Shown piece by piece: positions 20,243 to 30,320 of a stretch of DNA of 64,000 bases. The translations under genes and the position numbers were made by a program. Origin of the DNA: Bacillus alkalisoli. Lineage in GTDB: Bacteria > Bacillota > Bacilli > Bacillales > Bacillaceae_I. The DNA is taken from NCBI RefSeq assembly GCF_002797415.1, contig NZ_KZ454944.1, positions 2,870,665 through 2,934,664 on the forward strand, given 5' to 3'. The notes below the pieces were generated by a model, which saw nothing but the letters and a program-made list of their open reading frames with translations, did no database searches and was not told the origin of the DNA. Each line of letters starts with the position of its first letter. The first letter of the stretch is position 1.

Positions 20243-21149
20243 AATCGTTCATCTTTGGATCTAGTGCGTCACGAAGTCCGTCACCAACAAAGTTGAAAGA
20301 TAATACTGTTATTAAAATCATTACTCCTGGAATCATTGGATACCAAGGGTGTTTTAACATAATTGTAAAGTTTTGAGCGTCTTGTAACATGTTACCCCAA
20401 CTCGGAATTGGCGGTTGTATACCTAAACCTAAGTAACTTAATGTAGACTCAGCTAAGATTACTCCCCCTACTCCAAGAGTAGCAGCTACGATGATTGGAC
20501 CGATTGCATTCGGTAAAATGTGCGAGAAAATAATAGTATGACTACGTGTTCCAATCGTTTTAGATGCTAAAACGAATTCACGAGTACGAAGTGATAAAAA
20601 TTCTCCACGAACAAGACGAGCAGTTGTAGTCCAACCTAGTAATGCAAAGATTAAAATTAGTTTGTCCACACCAGGTGTGAAGATTGTAACTAACGTGATT
20701 AATAAGAAAATACTTGGAATAGAGATAATTACGTCTACTATACGCATTAAGAAAGCGTCAATTCTTCCACCGAAGTATCCAGCTACTGCTCCAACTATTG
20801 TTCCAATTGTAATAGATCCTGCGATAGAGACAAATCCAACCATTAGAGAAACTCTTGCTCCGAATAAAATACGAGCAAACACGTCACGACCATATCTGTC
20901 AGTTCCTAACCAATGTTCAGAGCTAGGTGACTGTAATCTGTTCATTAAGTTTTGGTCACTATATGAATGTTGCGTTAATACTGGTGCGAAAATTGCTGCT
21001 AATATGATAATCGTTAATAATGTTGCCCCAATAACGGCAAGTTTGTTCTTAAAAAACTTTCGAACAACTATCTTTGTCATCGATTCATGTTTTCCAATTG
21101 CATTGGGGTTTAACGCACTATTAGTTTCAGGTGATGTTTGAGTTTGCAT
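20241..21149 (-). CDS. appC: Oligopeptide ABC transporter permease AppC
   Basis: This 302-residue OppC-type permease has an N-terminal cytoplasmic tail, a helix near residues 35-60, the conserved [18 protein letters not shown] loop, and the coupling loop [20 protein letters not shown]. It completes the AppDFABC importer with AppB. AGAAGGGGGAA precedes the ATG. It is the last gene of the operon; the stop is embedded in the terminator stem. Confidence 0.93.
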   Translation of the reverse strand: MQTQTSPETNSALNPNAIGKHESMTKIVVRKFFKNKLAVIGATLLTIIILAAIFAPVLTQHSYSDQNLMNRLQSPSSEHWLGTDRYGRDVFARILFGARVSLMVGFVSIAGSITIGTIVGAVAGYFGGRIDAFLMRIVDVIISIPSIFLLITLVTIFTPGVDKLILIFALLGWTTTARLVRGEFLSLRTREFVLASKTIGTRSHTIIFSHILPNAIGPIIVAATLGVGGVILAESTLSYLGLGIQPPIPSWGNMLQDAQNFTIMLKHPWYPMIPGVMILITVLSFNFVGDGLRDALDPKMND

Positions 21150-21163
21150 CGATGTTCCCCCTT

Positions 21164-22114
21164 CTAGAATTCAATCCGCGGATCAAAAATTGCATATAAA
21201 ATATCAGCAATTAAGTTGCCGATTACAACAAAGACCGCAGAAATTACTGTTAATGCCATAATAACTGGATAATCACGTTGGAACGCTGAATCAATGAATA
21301 GTAATCCGATTCCTGGCCAAGCGAAGATTTTTTCTACAACTACAGATCCACCAATAAATCCAGGTAACATTAATCCAAAGATTGTAATTACTGGGATTAA
21401 ACCGTTTCGTAATCCGTGTTTGTAAACTACTTTGTTTTCTTTTAATCCTTTTGCACGAGCTGTACGCATGTAATCTTGTTTTAATACGTCTAACATACTT
21501 GAACGTGTATAACGCGTTAATCCAGCCATATCAGCTGTTGCTAAAACGATTGCAGGTAAAATTAAATGGTGTAGTCTATCTAGTAAACTAAAATCAGTAT
21601 TTAACGTTTTAATTCCACCAGTAGGGAACCAACCTAAATGTACAGAGAAGAACATAATTAATACTAAACCAATCCAGAAGTTTGGCGTTGCTAAACCAAT
21701 GAATGATGTAATTGTAACGGAATAGTCCGTTAATGTGTATTGCTTCCTTGCTGATATTACTCCAAACGGAATAGATATTATTACAGCTAAAATAGTTGAA
21801 GAAACCATTAGTAATAACGTGTTAGGTAGTCGGTTCCAAATCATTTCACTTACAGGTACACCACGGCGAATTAAAGATGTACCAAAGTCACCTTTTGCCA
21901 TGTTACTAACCCATCGATAATATTGAATATGAACTGGGTCATTTAAACCGTAACGATCGTTAAATTTCTCTAAATCTTTTTGACTAATATTAGGGTCCAT
22001 CATTAAGGAACTTGGTCCACCCGGTGCCATCTGCATGATCGCAAAAGAAAGAATGGTTATCCCGAATAATAATGGAATCGCCATTAGTGTACGTCTAATG
22101 ATATATGAGATCAT
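21164..22114 (-). CDS. appB: Oligopeptide ABC transporter permease AppB
   Basis: This 316-residue OppB-type permease starts at [19 protein letters not shown] and has six helices with coupling loop [20 protein letters not shown]. The ATG at 22114 is chosen because AAAGGAGA lies 7 bases upstream. It is preceded by a 210-bp gap holding a GC-rich stem-loop after appA and followed after 14 bp by appC. Confidence 0.93.
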   Translation of the reverse strand: MISYIIRRTLMAIPLLFGITILSFAIMQMAPGGPSSLMMDPNISQKDLEKFNDRYGLNDPVHIQYYRWVSNMAKGDFGTSLIRRGVPVSEMIWNRLPNTLLLMVSSTILAVIISIPFGVISARKQYTLTDYSVTITSFIGLATPNFWIGLVLIMFFSVHLGWFPTGGIKTLNTDFSLLDRLHHLILPAIVLATADMAGLTRYTRSSMLDVLKQDYMRTARAKGLKENKVVYKHGLRNGLIPVITIFGLMLPGFIGGSVVVEKIFAWPGIGLLFIDSAFQRDYPVIMALTVISAVFVVIGNLIADILYAIFDPRIEF

Positions 22115-22272
22115 AGCTGATTCTCCTTTTCTGTCTTTACTTTGAAAGAGGTCCAATCGTAATACGCTTACTAAAAACGTTTATTTTAATACTGAATTCC
22201 AAAATACAGTAGTGTGTTCAATAAGTAGTTGTACATCTACGATGAAAAATCTAATTTTTCCCATCAATTTGA

Positions 22273-22310
22273 AAGATAAAAGGGGAAGGGAGAGTCCCTT
22301 CCCCTTTATC
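22273..22310 (-). promoter_or_regulatory. Intergenic stem-loop between appA and appB
   Basis: GATAAAAGGGGAAGGGA pairs with TCCCTTCCCCTTTATC around a 3-base centre. This is equivalent in position to the oppA-oppB and mdxE-mdxF hairpins and probably gives binding protein in excess. Confidence 0.65.
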
Positions 22311-22324
22311 TATTCATTTAGTGA

Positions 22325-24004
22325 TTAGTCTTGCTTTAACCACCATTTGTGAATGTTGTAGAATTCCGCTCTTGCATGGAACTCAAAGCCTTCTAAGTTA
22401 GCAGGCATTGCACGGTGTGCATTTGGATAGTATAAGAAAGTATATGGTTGCTCTTCAGCAATGATTCTGTTTGCTGCTTGGATGTACTCAGCACGCTCTT
22501 CGCGGTCCATAGTACTCATGTTTAAGTCCATATATTTGTCAGCTTCTTCATTAGAGAACCCAACAAAGTTTAAGCCTTCTTCAATTTCTTTAGAGTGGAA
22601 GATACCACTTGGATTTGGATCAGTTGATAATGCCCATCCTAAGATGATTGCATCAAAGTTCCATGCAGGAGGGTTAACATCCGCTAAGAATGCAGACCAT
22701 TCCATGATATCTGGAGTAACTTTGATACCAAGACCAGCTAATTGATCTTGAATTACTACCGCTAAGTCTTCACGGATTTTGTTACCTTGGTTCGTTTTTA
22801 AAGTGAATTCGAATTTTTTGCCGTCTTTCTCTAATGTGCCGTCAGCACCTGGAGTCCAACCAGCTTCTTCTAACATAGCTTTTGCTTTTTCTACATTGTA
22901 CTCGAATTTAGGAACATCTTCGCTATAAGCCCAGCTTAATGGAGACTCAGGTACGTGAGCTACTTCTCCATCGTTATTTAAAATTGTCGCAACCATTGTT
23001 TCACGGTCTAAAGCGTGAGTAATTGCTTGACGAACAGTCTTGTCTTCGAATAATGGGTTACGTAGGTTGTAACCTAAGTAAGTGTAAGATAATGCTAAAC
23101 CAGATTCGATTTTAAGTTTACCTTGCTCTTCCCACTCTAAAGCAGTTTGGTAATCAGAAGCAGGAACTGTGTAATAATCAATGTCTCCAGCTGCTAAAGC
23201 AGTTAATAATGCATCAGCATCAGGAATAATACGGTAAGTTAAAGAATCAAGGAAAGGACGACCTTCCCAATAATCATCGTTTGCAACTACGCGTACATAT
23301 TGACCATCTTCCCAAACGTCAAACTTGAATGGACCTGAACCGATTGGGTTTTTTACGTTGAACTCAGTATATTCACCTAAGTCAGCGATTGCAACTTCAC
23401 CTAAGATGTGCTTAGGTAAGATAGGGAAACCAAAAGCAATATGGATAGTTGGATCGATATCGCTTAAAGTGATTTTTACAGTTAACTCGTCAACTTTTTC
23501 AACAGAAGCGATTCTTTCAAAGTAACCACGACGAGGACCGTCATAGTCTTCATGTAAAGGAATGCTTAAAGAGAATACTACGTCATCAGCTGTTACAGGC
23601 TCACCATCATGGAACTTTAAGCCTTCACGTAATTTGAACGTGTGCTCCATGTTGTCTTCTGAAGCATCCCAGCTTTCAGCCATAGATAAAGTTGTGTCAA
23701 AAGAAGTGTCACTTCCAACTAATGCATCAAAGATAAATCCTTCGATTGCAGAAGAAGCAGTATCTGCAGAATAGTAACCATTGAATAATGTTGGGCTTCC
23801 AGAAGCACCAATTACTAAGTTACCACCAACTTGTGGACCTTCTTCTTCAGGTGCCTCTTCAGTACCTGTGTTATTGTTGTTATTATTACCAGGTGTTGTT
23901 GGCGTTGTTGGTGTTGTTGTGTTGTTGCTGCCACACGCTGCTAAAAATAACGTTAAAACTAGTGATAATGCGATTAACAGTAAGCCTTTTTGTTTTAGCT
24001 TCAC
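22325..24004 (-). CDS. appA: Oligopeptide-binding lipoprotein AppA
   Basis: This 559-residue family 5 solute-binding protein has a lipoprotein signal ending LAAC (Cys24), a Thr/Pro/Asn-rich linker (TTTPTTPTTPGNNNNNN) and the binding domain. The GTG start has AAGGGGGAAAAA upstream. It is the binding protein of the App importer, which in B. subtilis can substitute for Opp. A CodY-like box lies upstream in the appF-appA gap, consistent with nutritional repression and separate regulation of this gene. Confidence 0.93.
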   Translation of the reverse strand: MKLKQKGLLLIALSLVLTLFLAACGSNNTTTPTTPTTPGNNNNNNTGTEEAPEEEGPQVGGNLVIGASGSPTLFNGYYSADTASSAIEGFIFDALVGSDTSFDTTLSMAESWDASEDNMEHTFKLREGLKFHDGEPVTADDVVFSLSIPLHEDYDGPRRGYFERIASVEKVDELTVKITLSDIDPTIHIAFGFPILPKHILGEVAIADLGEYTEFNVKNPIGSGPFKFDVWEDGQYVRVVANDDYWEGRPFLDSLTYRIIPDADALLTALAAGDIDYYTVPASDYQTALEWEEQGKLKIESGLALSYTYLGYNLRNPLFEDKTVRQAITHALDRETMVATILNNDGEVAHVPESPLSWAYSEDVPKFEYNVEKAKAMLEEAGWTPGADGTLEKDGKKFEFTLKTNQGNKIREDLAVVIQDQLAGLGIKVTPDIMEWSAFLADVNPPAWNFDAIILGWALSTDPNPSGIFHSKEIEEGLNFVGFSNEEADKYMDLNMSTMDREERAEYIQAANRIIAEEQPYTFLYYPNAHRAMPANLEGFEFHARAEFYNIHKWWLKQD

Positions 24005-24028
24005 GTCTTTTTCCCCCTTAAAATTTTA

Positions 24029-24043
24029 AATGTTCTGAAAATG
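24029..24043 (-). promoter_or_regulatory. Candidate CodY box before appA
   Basis: AATGTTCTGAAAATG matches the CodY consensus AATTTTCWGAAAATT at 13 of 15 positions. It lies in the appF-appA gap about 30 bp upstream of the appA start. The app operon is a known CodY target in B. subtilis. Confidence 0.5.
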
Positions 24044-24124
24044 AAAGGTAAAAATATCGTAATTTTCTTACTTTACCTAAGACCCTTCAAATCAGGATAT
24101 ATATCATCGTGCTTATCATCTAGA

Positions 24125-25147
24125 TTAAACTAGATGACAAGCAACAAAATGATCAGGTTTAACTTCCTTGAATTCAGGAATTGCTTCTCTACAAATGTCA
24201 GTCGCCAAAGGACAACGTGTATGGAATACACAGCCTTTTGGTGGGTTCGCTGCACTTGGCAGTTCACCTTTTAATACGATTCTCTCCCGCTTGGCTGTTT
24301 GGCCTTTGCGACGAGGTGTTGGTACTGCTGATAGCAATGCTTGCGTATAAGGGTGTAATGGATCATTATATAAATCATGCTTGTTCGCAAGTTCCATCAT
24401 TCTTCCTAAATACATAACCCCAACTCTGTCACTAATGTGACGAACAACACTTAAATCGTGGGAGATGAAAATGTATGCCATTCCCATTTCGCGTTGTAAG
24501 TCTTGCATTAAGTTAATGATTTGGGCTTGTATCGAAACATCTAGCGCTGAAACTGCCTCATCGGCAATGATTAAATCAGGGTTAAGCGCTAGAGCTCTTG
24601 CTATTCCAATACGTTGACGTTGTCCACCTGAAAATTCATGAGGGTAACGTTCAATGTATGAAGGATCTAATCCAACTGTTGCTAATAATTCTTGAATTTT
24701 ATCTTCACGCTCTTTACCGTGGTAAAGATTATGAGTTTTAAATGGTTCTGCAAGAATAGAGCGTAATGTTTTCCTTGGATTTAACGTTGCGAATGGATCT
24801 TGGAAGACCATTTGAATGTCGCGGCGAACTGTGTTTCTAAGCTCACTCTCACTCATCTTCGCAATGTCACGACCTTTAAAGATTATTTCTCCTTCAGTCG
24901 GTTCATACAGTCGGATAAGCGTTCTACCAGTAGTTGACTTACCACATCCAGATTCTCCAACTAGACCTAGAGTTTCACCTTTTTTGACAAATAAGTTAAT
25001 GTCGTCAACAGCTTTTACATTCCCAACCGTTCTTTGTAATAAGCCTGCCTTGATTGGGAAGTACTTTTTAAGTCCTCTTACTTCAAGGAGGTTATCAGTT
25101 GAGTTTTCTTGTTGTTGACCTTTTAAGTTTGTATCTGTTGCGTTCAT
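24125..25147 (-). CDS. appF: Oligopeptide ABC transporter ATPase AppF
   Basis: This 340-residue ATPase has Walker [10 protein letters not shown] near residues 60-68 and the FSGGQRQR signature. The C-terminal peptide-transporter domain carries GCVFHTRCPLATDIC and a last Cys in HFVACHLV, the four-cysteine arrangement seen in many Dpp/App ATPases. The start overlaps the appD stop by one base (TAATG). Confidence 0.93.
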   Translation of the reverse strand: MNATDTNLKGQQQENSTDNLLEVRGLKKYFPIKAGLLQRTVGNVKAVDDINLFVKKGETLGLVGESGCGKSTTGRTLIRLYEPTEGEIIFKGRDIAKMSESELRNTVRRDIQMVFQDPFATLNPRKTLRSILAEPFKTHNLYHGKEREDKIQELLATVGLDPSYIERYPHEFSGGQRQRIGIARALALNPDLIIADEAVSALDVSIQAQIINLMQDLQREMGMAYIFISHDLSVVRHISDRVGVMYLGRMMELANKHDLYNDPLHPYTQALLSAVPTPRRKGQTAKRERIVLKGELPSAANPPKGCVFHTRCPLATDICREAIPEFKEVKPDHFVACHLV

Positions 25148-26127
25148 TATTTTGCCTCCTCCCCTTCATATAAGAAGCATCTTACCGAGCGGTTGCCTTC
25201 TTTCTTTTGTAAAGTTGGAATTTCGCTTAAGCAACGGTCAAATGCTTTTGGACAACGAGGGGCAAAGCGACACCCTGCAGGTAAGTTCGTTGGTGGTGGT
25301 ACATTCCCTTGGATTGATTCTAATCTAGAAATGTCACTTTCAATGTTAGGAATAGAACCCATTAGCCCTTCTGTATAAGGATGAAGTGGCTCTTCAAATA
25401 AGTCTTCCACGGATGCTTCCTCAACTACTTGACCACAATACATAACTACTACTCTATCAGCTACTTCTGATACGACGCCTAGGTCATGTGTGATTAAAAG
25501 TATGGAAGTATCAAATTTATGGCTTAAATCTTTCATTAGGTCTAAAATTTGCGCTTGGATTGTAACGTCTAACGCTGTTGTAGGTTCGTCAGCTATTAAT
25601 AGCTTCGGGTTACAACTCATTGCCATTGCTATCATTACCCTTTGTCTCATACCACCTGATAATCGGTGAGGATAATCATTAATGATTTCATCTGCGCGTG
25701 AGAATCCTACAACTTCTAACATTTCAATTGCTTTTTTAATTGCTTGTGATCTTGTCATCTTTTGATGTAATGTTAAAACTTCTGTAATCTGTTCTCCAAT
25801 AGTTAATACTGGATTTAAAGATGTCATTGGTTCTTGGAAAATCATTGAAATGTCATTACCACGGACTTTACAAAGTTCGTTCTCCGATAGTTTCGTTAAA
25901 TCTCTACCTTCGAAATTAATTTCTCCACCCACGATCGCTCCACCTGGTTTTGGTATTAATCCCATGATGGAAAGTGACGTAATGGATTTACCTGAACCGG
26001 ACTCTCCAACTAATGCAACAGTTTCACCTTTTTTAATTGAAATGTCTACCCCATCAACTGCTGGAATAGCTTGCTTTTTCTTAAAAAAGTGAGTTTGTAA
26101 GTTTTTTACTTCTAATAAAGCTGACAT
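25147..26127 (-). CDS. appD: Oligopeptide ABC transporter ATPase AppD
   Basis: This 326-residue ATPase has Walker A GESGSGKS near residue 40, signature LSGGMRQRV and Walker [13 protein letters not shown]. Its C-terminal cysteine cluster GCRFAPRCPKAFDRC with a distal RCFLY is intact, unlike OppD. The ATG at 26127 is chosen because AAAGGAAGG sits 8 bases upstream. It is the first gene of the app operon (order D-F-A-B-C as in B. subtilis). Confidence 0.93.
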   Translation of the reverse strand: MSALLEVKNLQTHFFKKKQAIPAVDGVDISIKKGETVALVGESGSGKSITSLSIMGLIPKPGGAIVGGEINFEGRDLTKLSENELCKVRGNDISMIFQEPMTSLNPVLTIGEQITEVLTLHQKMTRSQAIKKAIEMLEVVGFSRADEIINDYPHRLSGGMRQRVMIAMAMSCNPKLLIADEPTTALDVTIQAQILDLMKDLSHKFDTSILLITHDLGVVSEVADRVVVMYCGQVVEEASVEDLFEEPLHPYTEGLMGSIPNIESDISRLESIQGNVPPPTNLPAGCRFAPRCPKAFDRCLSEIPTLQKKEGNRSVRCFLYEGEEAK

Positions 26128-26550
26128 GAGCTTCACCTTCCTTTACTCATTCGATGCTAGTTCTAATTTGATGTGTAAGTAGTCCATTTGTAACGTGAAT
26201 TTTCATTGTTATAAATATTTTAACAATTCTTTACTGAATTATTACAAAAATATAAAACTAGTAGACTATTTCTTAGGTAGATTTAGATTTTTCTAATAAT
26301 TTATAACAATATTACAGTGTTGATTTTCTTCGGATTCTTTATTTACTAAATTATCCGAAAATAATTATCGTCTGTATGTATAATATTACAAAACGTTTAC
26401 AAATACAAGTGAATTTTTGAAATAAACTTAAAACTTTTTCGATTTGAACTATTTAAAACCTTCTACAATGACTGATTATAGTAAAAAATCAAAAAAAATA
26501 CTAGCCTTTTTTCGCTAGTTTTCAAAATTTTTTATTTATTCTTACAAGAA
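26128..26550. promoter_or_regulatory. app operon upstream region with yjaZ terminator
   Basis: This 423-bp strongly AT-rich region has no coding signal. It must hold the app promoter (read leftwards). A minus-strand terminator for yjaZ lies at about 26495-26525: ACTAGC, 8-base loop, GCTAGT, then eight T. Confidence 0.6.
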
Positions 26551-27333
26551 TTATATTGTTATTGCTAGTTTTATATCTTCTAAACTCATATTAAATAATT
26601 CTTTATACGTTATGTTCTTGTTTTGCATAGCTTTTTGTACTAGATAATATCCAACGCAGTAACCAACCATTTTCGGATAGTATCCTTTACCAAATAAAAT
26701 ATTATTATGTTCTCGTTCTATTCTTTTTATGTTTTTATGGGGAGAAATGATCTTTTTATAAAAGCCTTCTAATTGTTCCTGCGTATAGTAGTTGGCCCAA
26801 CTCGCTGTCCACTCTTTTCCAATTTGCTCTTTTACAGCACTTTCAGCCAGCCCTTCAATAGTAATCGAATCTAGTAATGTCATTTCTTCTTCTTTTCGTT
26901 TCTCTTTTGCTAAAACGCAAATATGATTATATTCATGAGTTAAAAGCGCTTTTAATTCGTTTGTCCCGATATTTTTAGGTAGAAATATAAACAATTTGTC
27001 TTTGAAAGCTACTCCAGATTTCCCATTAAAATCTCTTGCTATTTGTACATTATTTTCATCAGATGGAAAAATAAAGATGGGGATATCAGGTCCGGCCCAT
27101 ATTCTTTTTAATATTTTCCATTCTAGCTGGACAATTTTCCAAATATTTTTATTTTGTAATATTGTTACAGTTTCTTTACCGTTTTTTGTTGGTCGATACA
27201 TTCCGTGACTACCAAGGTAGTCATATAATTCTCTCGGTGTAATGTCTTCAAAGTAAGGAAGGAGGTTTTCACATACTTTTACTGGTTCATCGTAATTTTT
27301 GCTTAACCATCTATCGGTTTGTATAACACTCAT
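26551..27333 (-). CDS. yjaZ: YjaZ, DUF2268 putative zinc protease-like protein
   Basis: This 260-residue protein matches B. subtilis YjaZ by position (between fabF and app) and by its HExxH motif (LTHEYNHICV, near residues 131-140), the zincin signature of DUF2268. A second conserved helix with E (IEGLAESAV) follows, a plausible third zinc ligand. Function unknown. It has no signal peptide. It is separated from fabF by a terminator and followed by its own. Confidence 0.75.
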   Translation of the reverse strand: MSVIQTDRWLSKNYDEPVKVCENLLPYFEDITPRELYDYLGSHGMYRPTKNGKETVTILQNKNIWKIVQLEWKILKRIWAGPDIPIFIFPSDENNVQIARDFNGKSGVAFKDKLFIFLPKNIGTNELKALLTHEYNHICVLAKEKRKEEEMTLLDSITIEGLAESAVKEQIGKEWTASWANYYTQEQLEGFYKKIISPHKNIKRIEREHNNILFGKGYYPKMVGYCVGYYLVQKAMQNKNITYKELFNMSLEDIKLAITI

Positions 27334-27424
27334 CTTTTATACATCCCTTTTTGTCTTTTTGTCATGTTATGTTCGAGATATGATTTTGTGTTTGTCAGGC
27401 TTTATTTTGGGCATCGTGAGGAGA

Positions 27425-27458
27425 AAATAAAAACACCCGTCCAAGAGGATCGAGTGCA
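27425..27458 (-). terminator. Terminator of fabH-fabF
   Basis: On the minus strand CACTCG pairs with CGGGTG (one G-U), followed by TTTTTATTTT. Confidence 0.7.
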
Positions 27459-27467
27459 TTAATTCCA

Positions 27468-28706
27468 TTATTGTTCAAATCGCTTAAACACGATTGTTGC
27501 ATTGTGACCACCAAAACCTAGTGAGTTACTCATTGCAACGCGTACTTCTTTTGTCTTTGCTTTATTAGGTACATAATCTAAATCACATTCTGGGTCTGGG
27601 GTTTCTAAGTTAATTGTTGGTGGAATGATTCCTGTTTCAATTGCTTTAATTGTAAAAATTGCTTCCACACCACCAGCTGCACCAAGTAAATGACCTGTCA
27701 TTGATTTAGTAGAACTTATAGAAACATTATATGCATGGTCTCCTAAAACTTCTTTAATTGCCATTGTTTCGTACTTATCGTTGTACTCTGTACTTGTTCC
27801 ATGTGCATTAACATAGTCCATTTCATTTGGAGAAAGGCCAGCGTCATCGATAGCCATTTTCATTGCTCGTGCTCCACCTTCTCCAGCTGGTGCTGGTGCC
27901 GTGATATGATGAGCATCTCCTGTAGATCCGTAACCAACTATTTCTGCATAAATTTTCGCACCGCGTGCTAAAGCATACTCCAGTTCTTCTAAAATTAATA
28001 TTCCAGATCCTTCACCCATAACGAATCCATCACGGTTTGCATCAAACGGACGACTAGCTGTTTTAGGATCGGGATTAGTTGACAAAGCCTTCGCTGAACT
28101 AAAACCAGCAAACGAAATGTCTGTTAACGGTGCTTCAGTCCCCCCAGTAACCATCACATCCGCATCCCCACGTTGAATTACTTTAAATGCATCACCAATA
28201 CAGTTTGTACCTGTTGCACAAGCGGTTACTGTACATGAGTTTACGCCTTTAGCGCCTAGAGCAATCGATACTTGTCCAGTTGCCATATCCGGTATCATCA
28301 TTGGCACGAAAAACGGACTTACACGACGAGGTCCTTTTTCCAAAAATGTTTTATATTGGTTTTCAAATGTTTCCATTCCACCAATACCTGAACCAATCCA
28401 TACACCAACACGTGGTGCATTTGATTCGTTTATATCAAGATTAGCATCTTTTACTGCCATGAGTGAAGCTGCCATCGCATATTGAGTAAAACGGTCCATG
28501 CGACGAGCCTCTTTTTTATCCATAAAATTTTCCGGATTAAAATCTTTTAACTCTGCTGCTACCTTTGTTGGGAATTGTCCGGAGTCTACCCTCGTTAAAG
28601 CTCCAACTCCTGAAACCCCATTAATAGCGCTTTCCCACGTTGTATTTGCATCGTTACCTATTGGTGTTACTGCCCCTATTCCAGTTACTACTACTCTTTT
28701 TTTCAT
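27468..28706 (-). CDS. fabF: 3-oxoacyl-ACP synthase II
   Basis: This 412-residue condensing enzyme of fatty acid elongation adds malonyl-ACP to acyl-ACP and is the target of cerulenin. The catalytic triad is visible: Cys163 (TACATGTNC), His near 303 ([11 protein letters not shown]) and His near 340 ([12 protein letters not shown]). The ATG at 28706 gives [11 protein letters not shown], the normal FabF start, with AAAGGAGA upstream. It is co-transcribed with fabH 31 bp upstream under a FapR-type operator. Confidence 0.97.
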   Translation of the reverse strand: MKKRVVVTGIGAVTPIGNDANTTWESAINGVSGVGALTRVDSGQFPTKVAAELKDFNPENFMDKKEARRMDRFTQYAMAASLMAVKDANLDINESNAPRVGVWIGSGIGGMETFENQYKTFLEKGPRRVSPFFVPMMIPDMATGQVSIALGAKGVNSCTVTACATGTNCIGDAFKVIQRGDADVMVTGGTEAPLTDISFAGFSSAKALSTNPDPKTASRPFDANRDGFVMGEGSGILILEELEYALARGAKIYAEIVGYGSTGDAHHITAPAPAGEGGARAMKMAIDDAGLSPNEMDYVNAHGTSTEYNDKYETMAIKEVLGDHAYNVSISSTKSMTGHLLGAAGGVEAIFTIKAIETGIIPPTINLETPDPECDLDYVPNKAKTKEVRVAMSNSLGFGGHNATIVFKRFEQ

Positions 28707-28737
28707 GTTCATTCTCCTTTCAACTGACATCCAAGTT

Positions 28738-29670
28738 TTATTTTCCCCAACGGATGGCAATTGCTCCCCATGTTAGCCCGCCTCCGAAACCTACCATTAC
28801 TACTACATCACCATCTTTAATTCTACCATTTTCTACCTCTTCTACAATAGAAATAGGGATAGATGCTGCAGATGTATTTCCATATTTATTTATTGTCATA
28901 GACATTTTCTCAATTGGTAATTCAAGTCTTTCTCTTGCTGCTTCCATAATTCTAATATTTGCTTGATGAGGAACTAAAAAGTCTACATCTTCCTTAGATA
29001 GACCGGCTTTTTCAATGACATTTACAGCAGATTCTCCCATCTGTCTAACCGCAAATTTAAAAACTTCTCGCCCATTCATTATAATGTATTCATCTTGATA
29101 TAAGTGTTTTGCTCCTGTACCGTCTGCTCCTAATTCAAAAGATAGTATTCCCTTATTTTCAGAAACTGGACCAAGTACTACAGCCCCTGCACCATCACCA
29201 AAAAGTACAGCTGTATTTCGATCATTCCAATCCGTAATTTTGGATAGCTTTTCTACACCGACAACTAATACGTTTTTATAATCACCATTTTCAATAAATT
29301 GTTTTCCGTTAATGATTCCATACATAAAACCTGCGCAAGCAGCACTTAAGTCATATGCACAAGCCTTTTTTGCGCCAAGGCGTTCTTGAATCATACAAGC
29401 AACAGATGGAAATGGACGGTCTGGTGTCACTGTCGCAACTATAATCATATCTAAATCTTCTGCCGTTACCCCTGCATCTTCCAACGCTTTTTGCGCTGCA
29501 AAGTAAGCCATATCTGAAGTATCTATATTATCCTCTGCTAATCTTCGTTCTTCAATCCCCGTTCTCGTTCTAATCCATTCATCCGATGTATCTACAATCT
29601 TTTCCATATCTAGGTTTGTCATTATTTTTTCAGGTAAATATCGACCAATACCAATAATCCCCGCATTCAT
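28738..29670 (-). CDS. fabH: 3-oxoacyl-ACP synthase III
   Basis: This 310-residue initiating condensing enzyme uses branched or straight acyl-CoA primers with malonyl-ACP. The Cys-His-Asn triad is visible: Cys112 ([10 protein letters not shown]), His in VPHQANIRI and Asn in [10 protein letters not shown]. It is the first gene of the fabH-fabF operon. The upstream operator matches FapR, the malonyl-CoA-sensing repressor of lipid synthesis. Confidence 0.97.
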   Translation of the reverse strand: MNAGIIGIGRYLPEKIMTNLDMEKIVDTSDEWIRTRTGIEERRLAEDNIDTSDMAYFAAQKALEDAGVTAEDLDMIIVATVTPDRPFPSVACMIQERLGAKKACAYDLSAACAGFMYGIINGKQFIENGDYKNVLVVGVEKLSKITDWNDRNTAVLFGDGAGAVVLGPVSENKGILSFELGADGTGAKHLYQDEYIIMNGREVFKFAVRQMGESAVNVIEKAGLSKEDVDFLVPHQANIRIMEAARERLELPIEKMSMTINKYGNTSAASIPISIVEEVENGRIKDGDVVVMVGFGGGLTWGAIAIRWGK

Positions 29671-29705
29671 TCACAACACCTAACTCTCTAATTTATTATC
29701 AAATA

Positions 29706-29750
29706 TTATGACTTGGTACTAATTTTATAATAAAATGTCACATATTACAA
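29706..29750 (-). promoter_or_regulatory. fabH promoter with FapR operator
   Basis: TTAGTACCAAGTCATAA (minus strand, 29706-29722) is a FapR-type imperfect palindrome. A promoter TTGTAA (29745-29750), 17 bp, TAAAAT (29722-29727) places the operator at the transcription start, as in other FapR targets. Confidence 0.75.
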
Positions 29751-29860
29751 TAGTTAACCCCGCACATGTAAAGTTAAGTATTAAAATTAGACTTCTGCCT
29801 ATGCACTTTTGACTAGTAATGCATAGGATACAGTGAAGTCTTTGGAAAGGTGGAGATATT

Positions 29861-30100
29861 TTGGATGAGAAAGAACATGAAGTTAATAGTGACCCATTTT
29901 CTCGCTTAATGTTTGGGGAACGAGAACAACAACCTGAAGAGAAAAAGCCTCTCGATATGACTCAATTGAATGTATCTAATTATAATTATACGGAGTTATT
30001 TGAGAAAGTTGATTCCATAATGGAGTCTGTGAATAAGTTAAAACCGTTAGTAAATGAATTATCCCCATTATTAGATTTCTTAAAAAAGAAAAAGGACTAG
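29861..30100 (+). CDS. yjzB: YjzB-like small protein
   Basis: This 79-residue hydrophilic protein begins with an acidic stretch (MDEKEHEVNSDPFSRLMFG) and ends in a predicted helix (ESVNKLKPLVNELSPLLDF). The TTG start has AAAGGTGG 8 bases upstream. Position between fabH and comZ matches B. subtilis yjzB. Function unknown. It is convergent with comZ through a shared terminator. Confidence 0.65.
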   Translation: MDEKEHEVNSDPFSRLMFGEREQQPEEKKPLDMTQLNVSNYNYTELFEKVDSIMESVNKLKPLVNELSPLLDFLKKKKD

Positions 30101-30127
30101 GTGAATTTCACTTTGTCCTTTTTTTGT
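30088..30127. terminator. Bidirectional terminator yjzB/comZ
   Basis: AAAAAGGAC pairs with GTCCTTTTT across a central loop, with A and T runs at the two ends. It covers the last yjzB codons. Confidence 0.75.
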
Positions 30128-30132
30128 ATTAT

Positions 30133-30318
30133 TTACTTCTGTCCTTCTTGCTTTCCTAGTTCGTATGCTTCGTCCATTACTTTTGTTAGTAGTGTCATGA
30201 ATGGTTGAAGGTGTTCTATACTTAATTCGATTCCAGTTTCGTCAAGCATCTGTTTCGCTTCTGGTAAGTGTTTCATAGCGATTTGCATAAATTGCATTTG
30301 TTTTAATTGATCTTCCAT
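30133..30318 (-). CDS. comZ: ComZ, competence regulator
   Basis: This 61-residue protein (MEDQLKQMQFMQIAMKHLPE start, KVMDEAYELGKQ near the end) matches ComZ in length and position directly after med. ComZ lowers expression of the comG DNA-uptake operon in B. subtilis. AAAGGAGAA before its ATG overlaps the last codons of med, so the two are co-translated or coupled. Confidence 0.88.
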   Translation of the reverse strand: MEDQLKQMQFMQIAMKHLPEAKQMLDETGIELSIEHLQPFMTLLTKVMDEAYELGKQEGQK

Positions 30319-30320
30319 TG

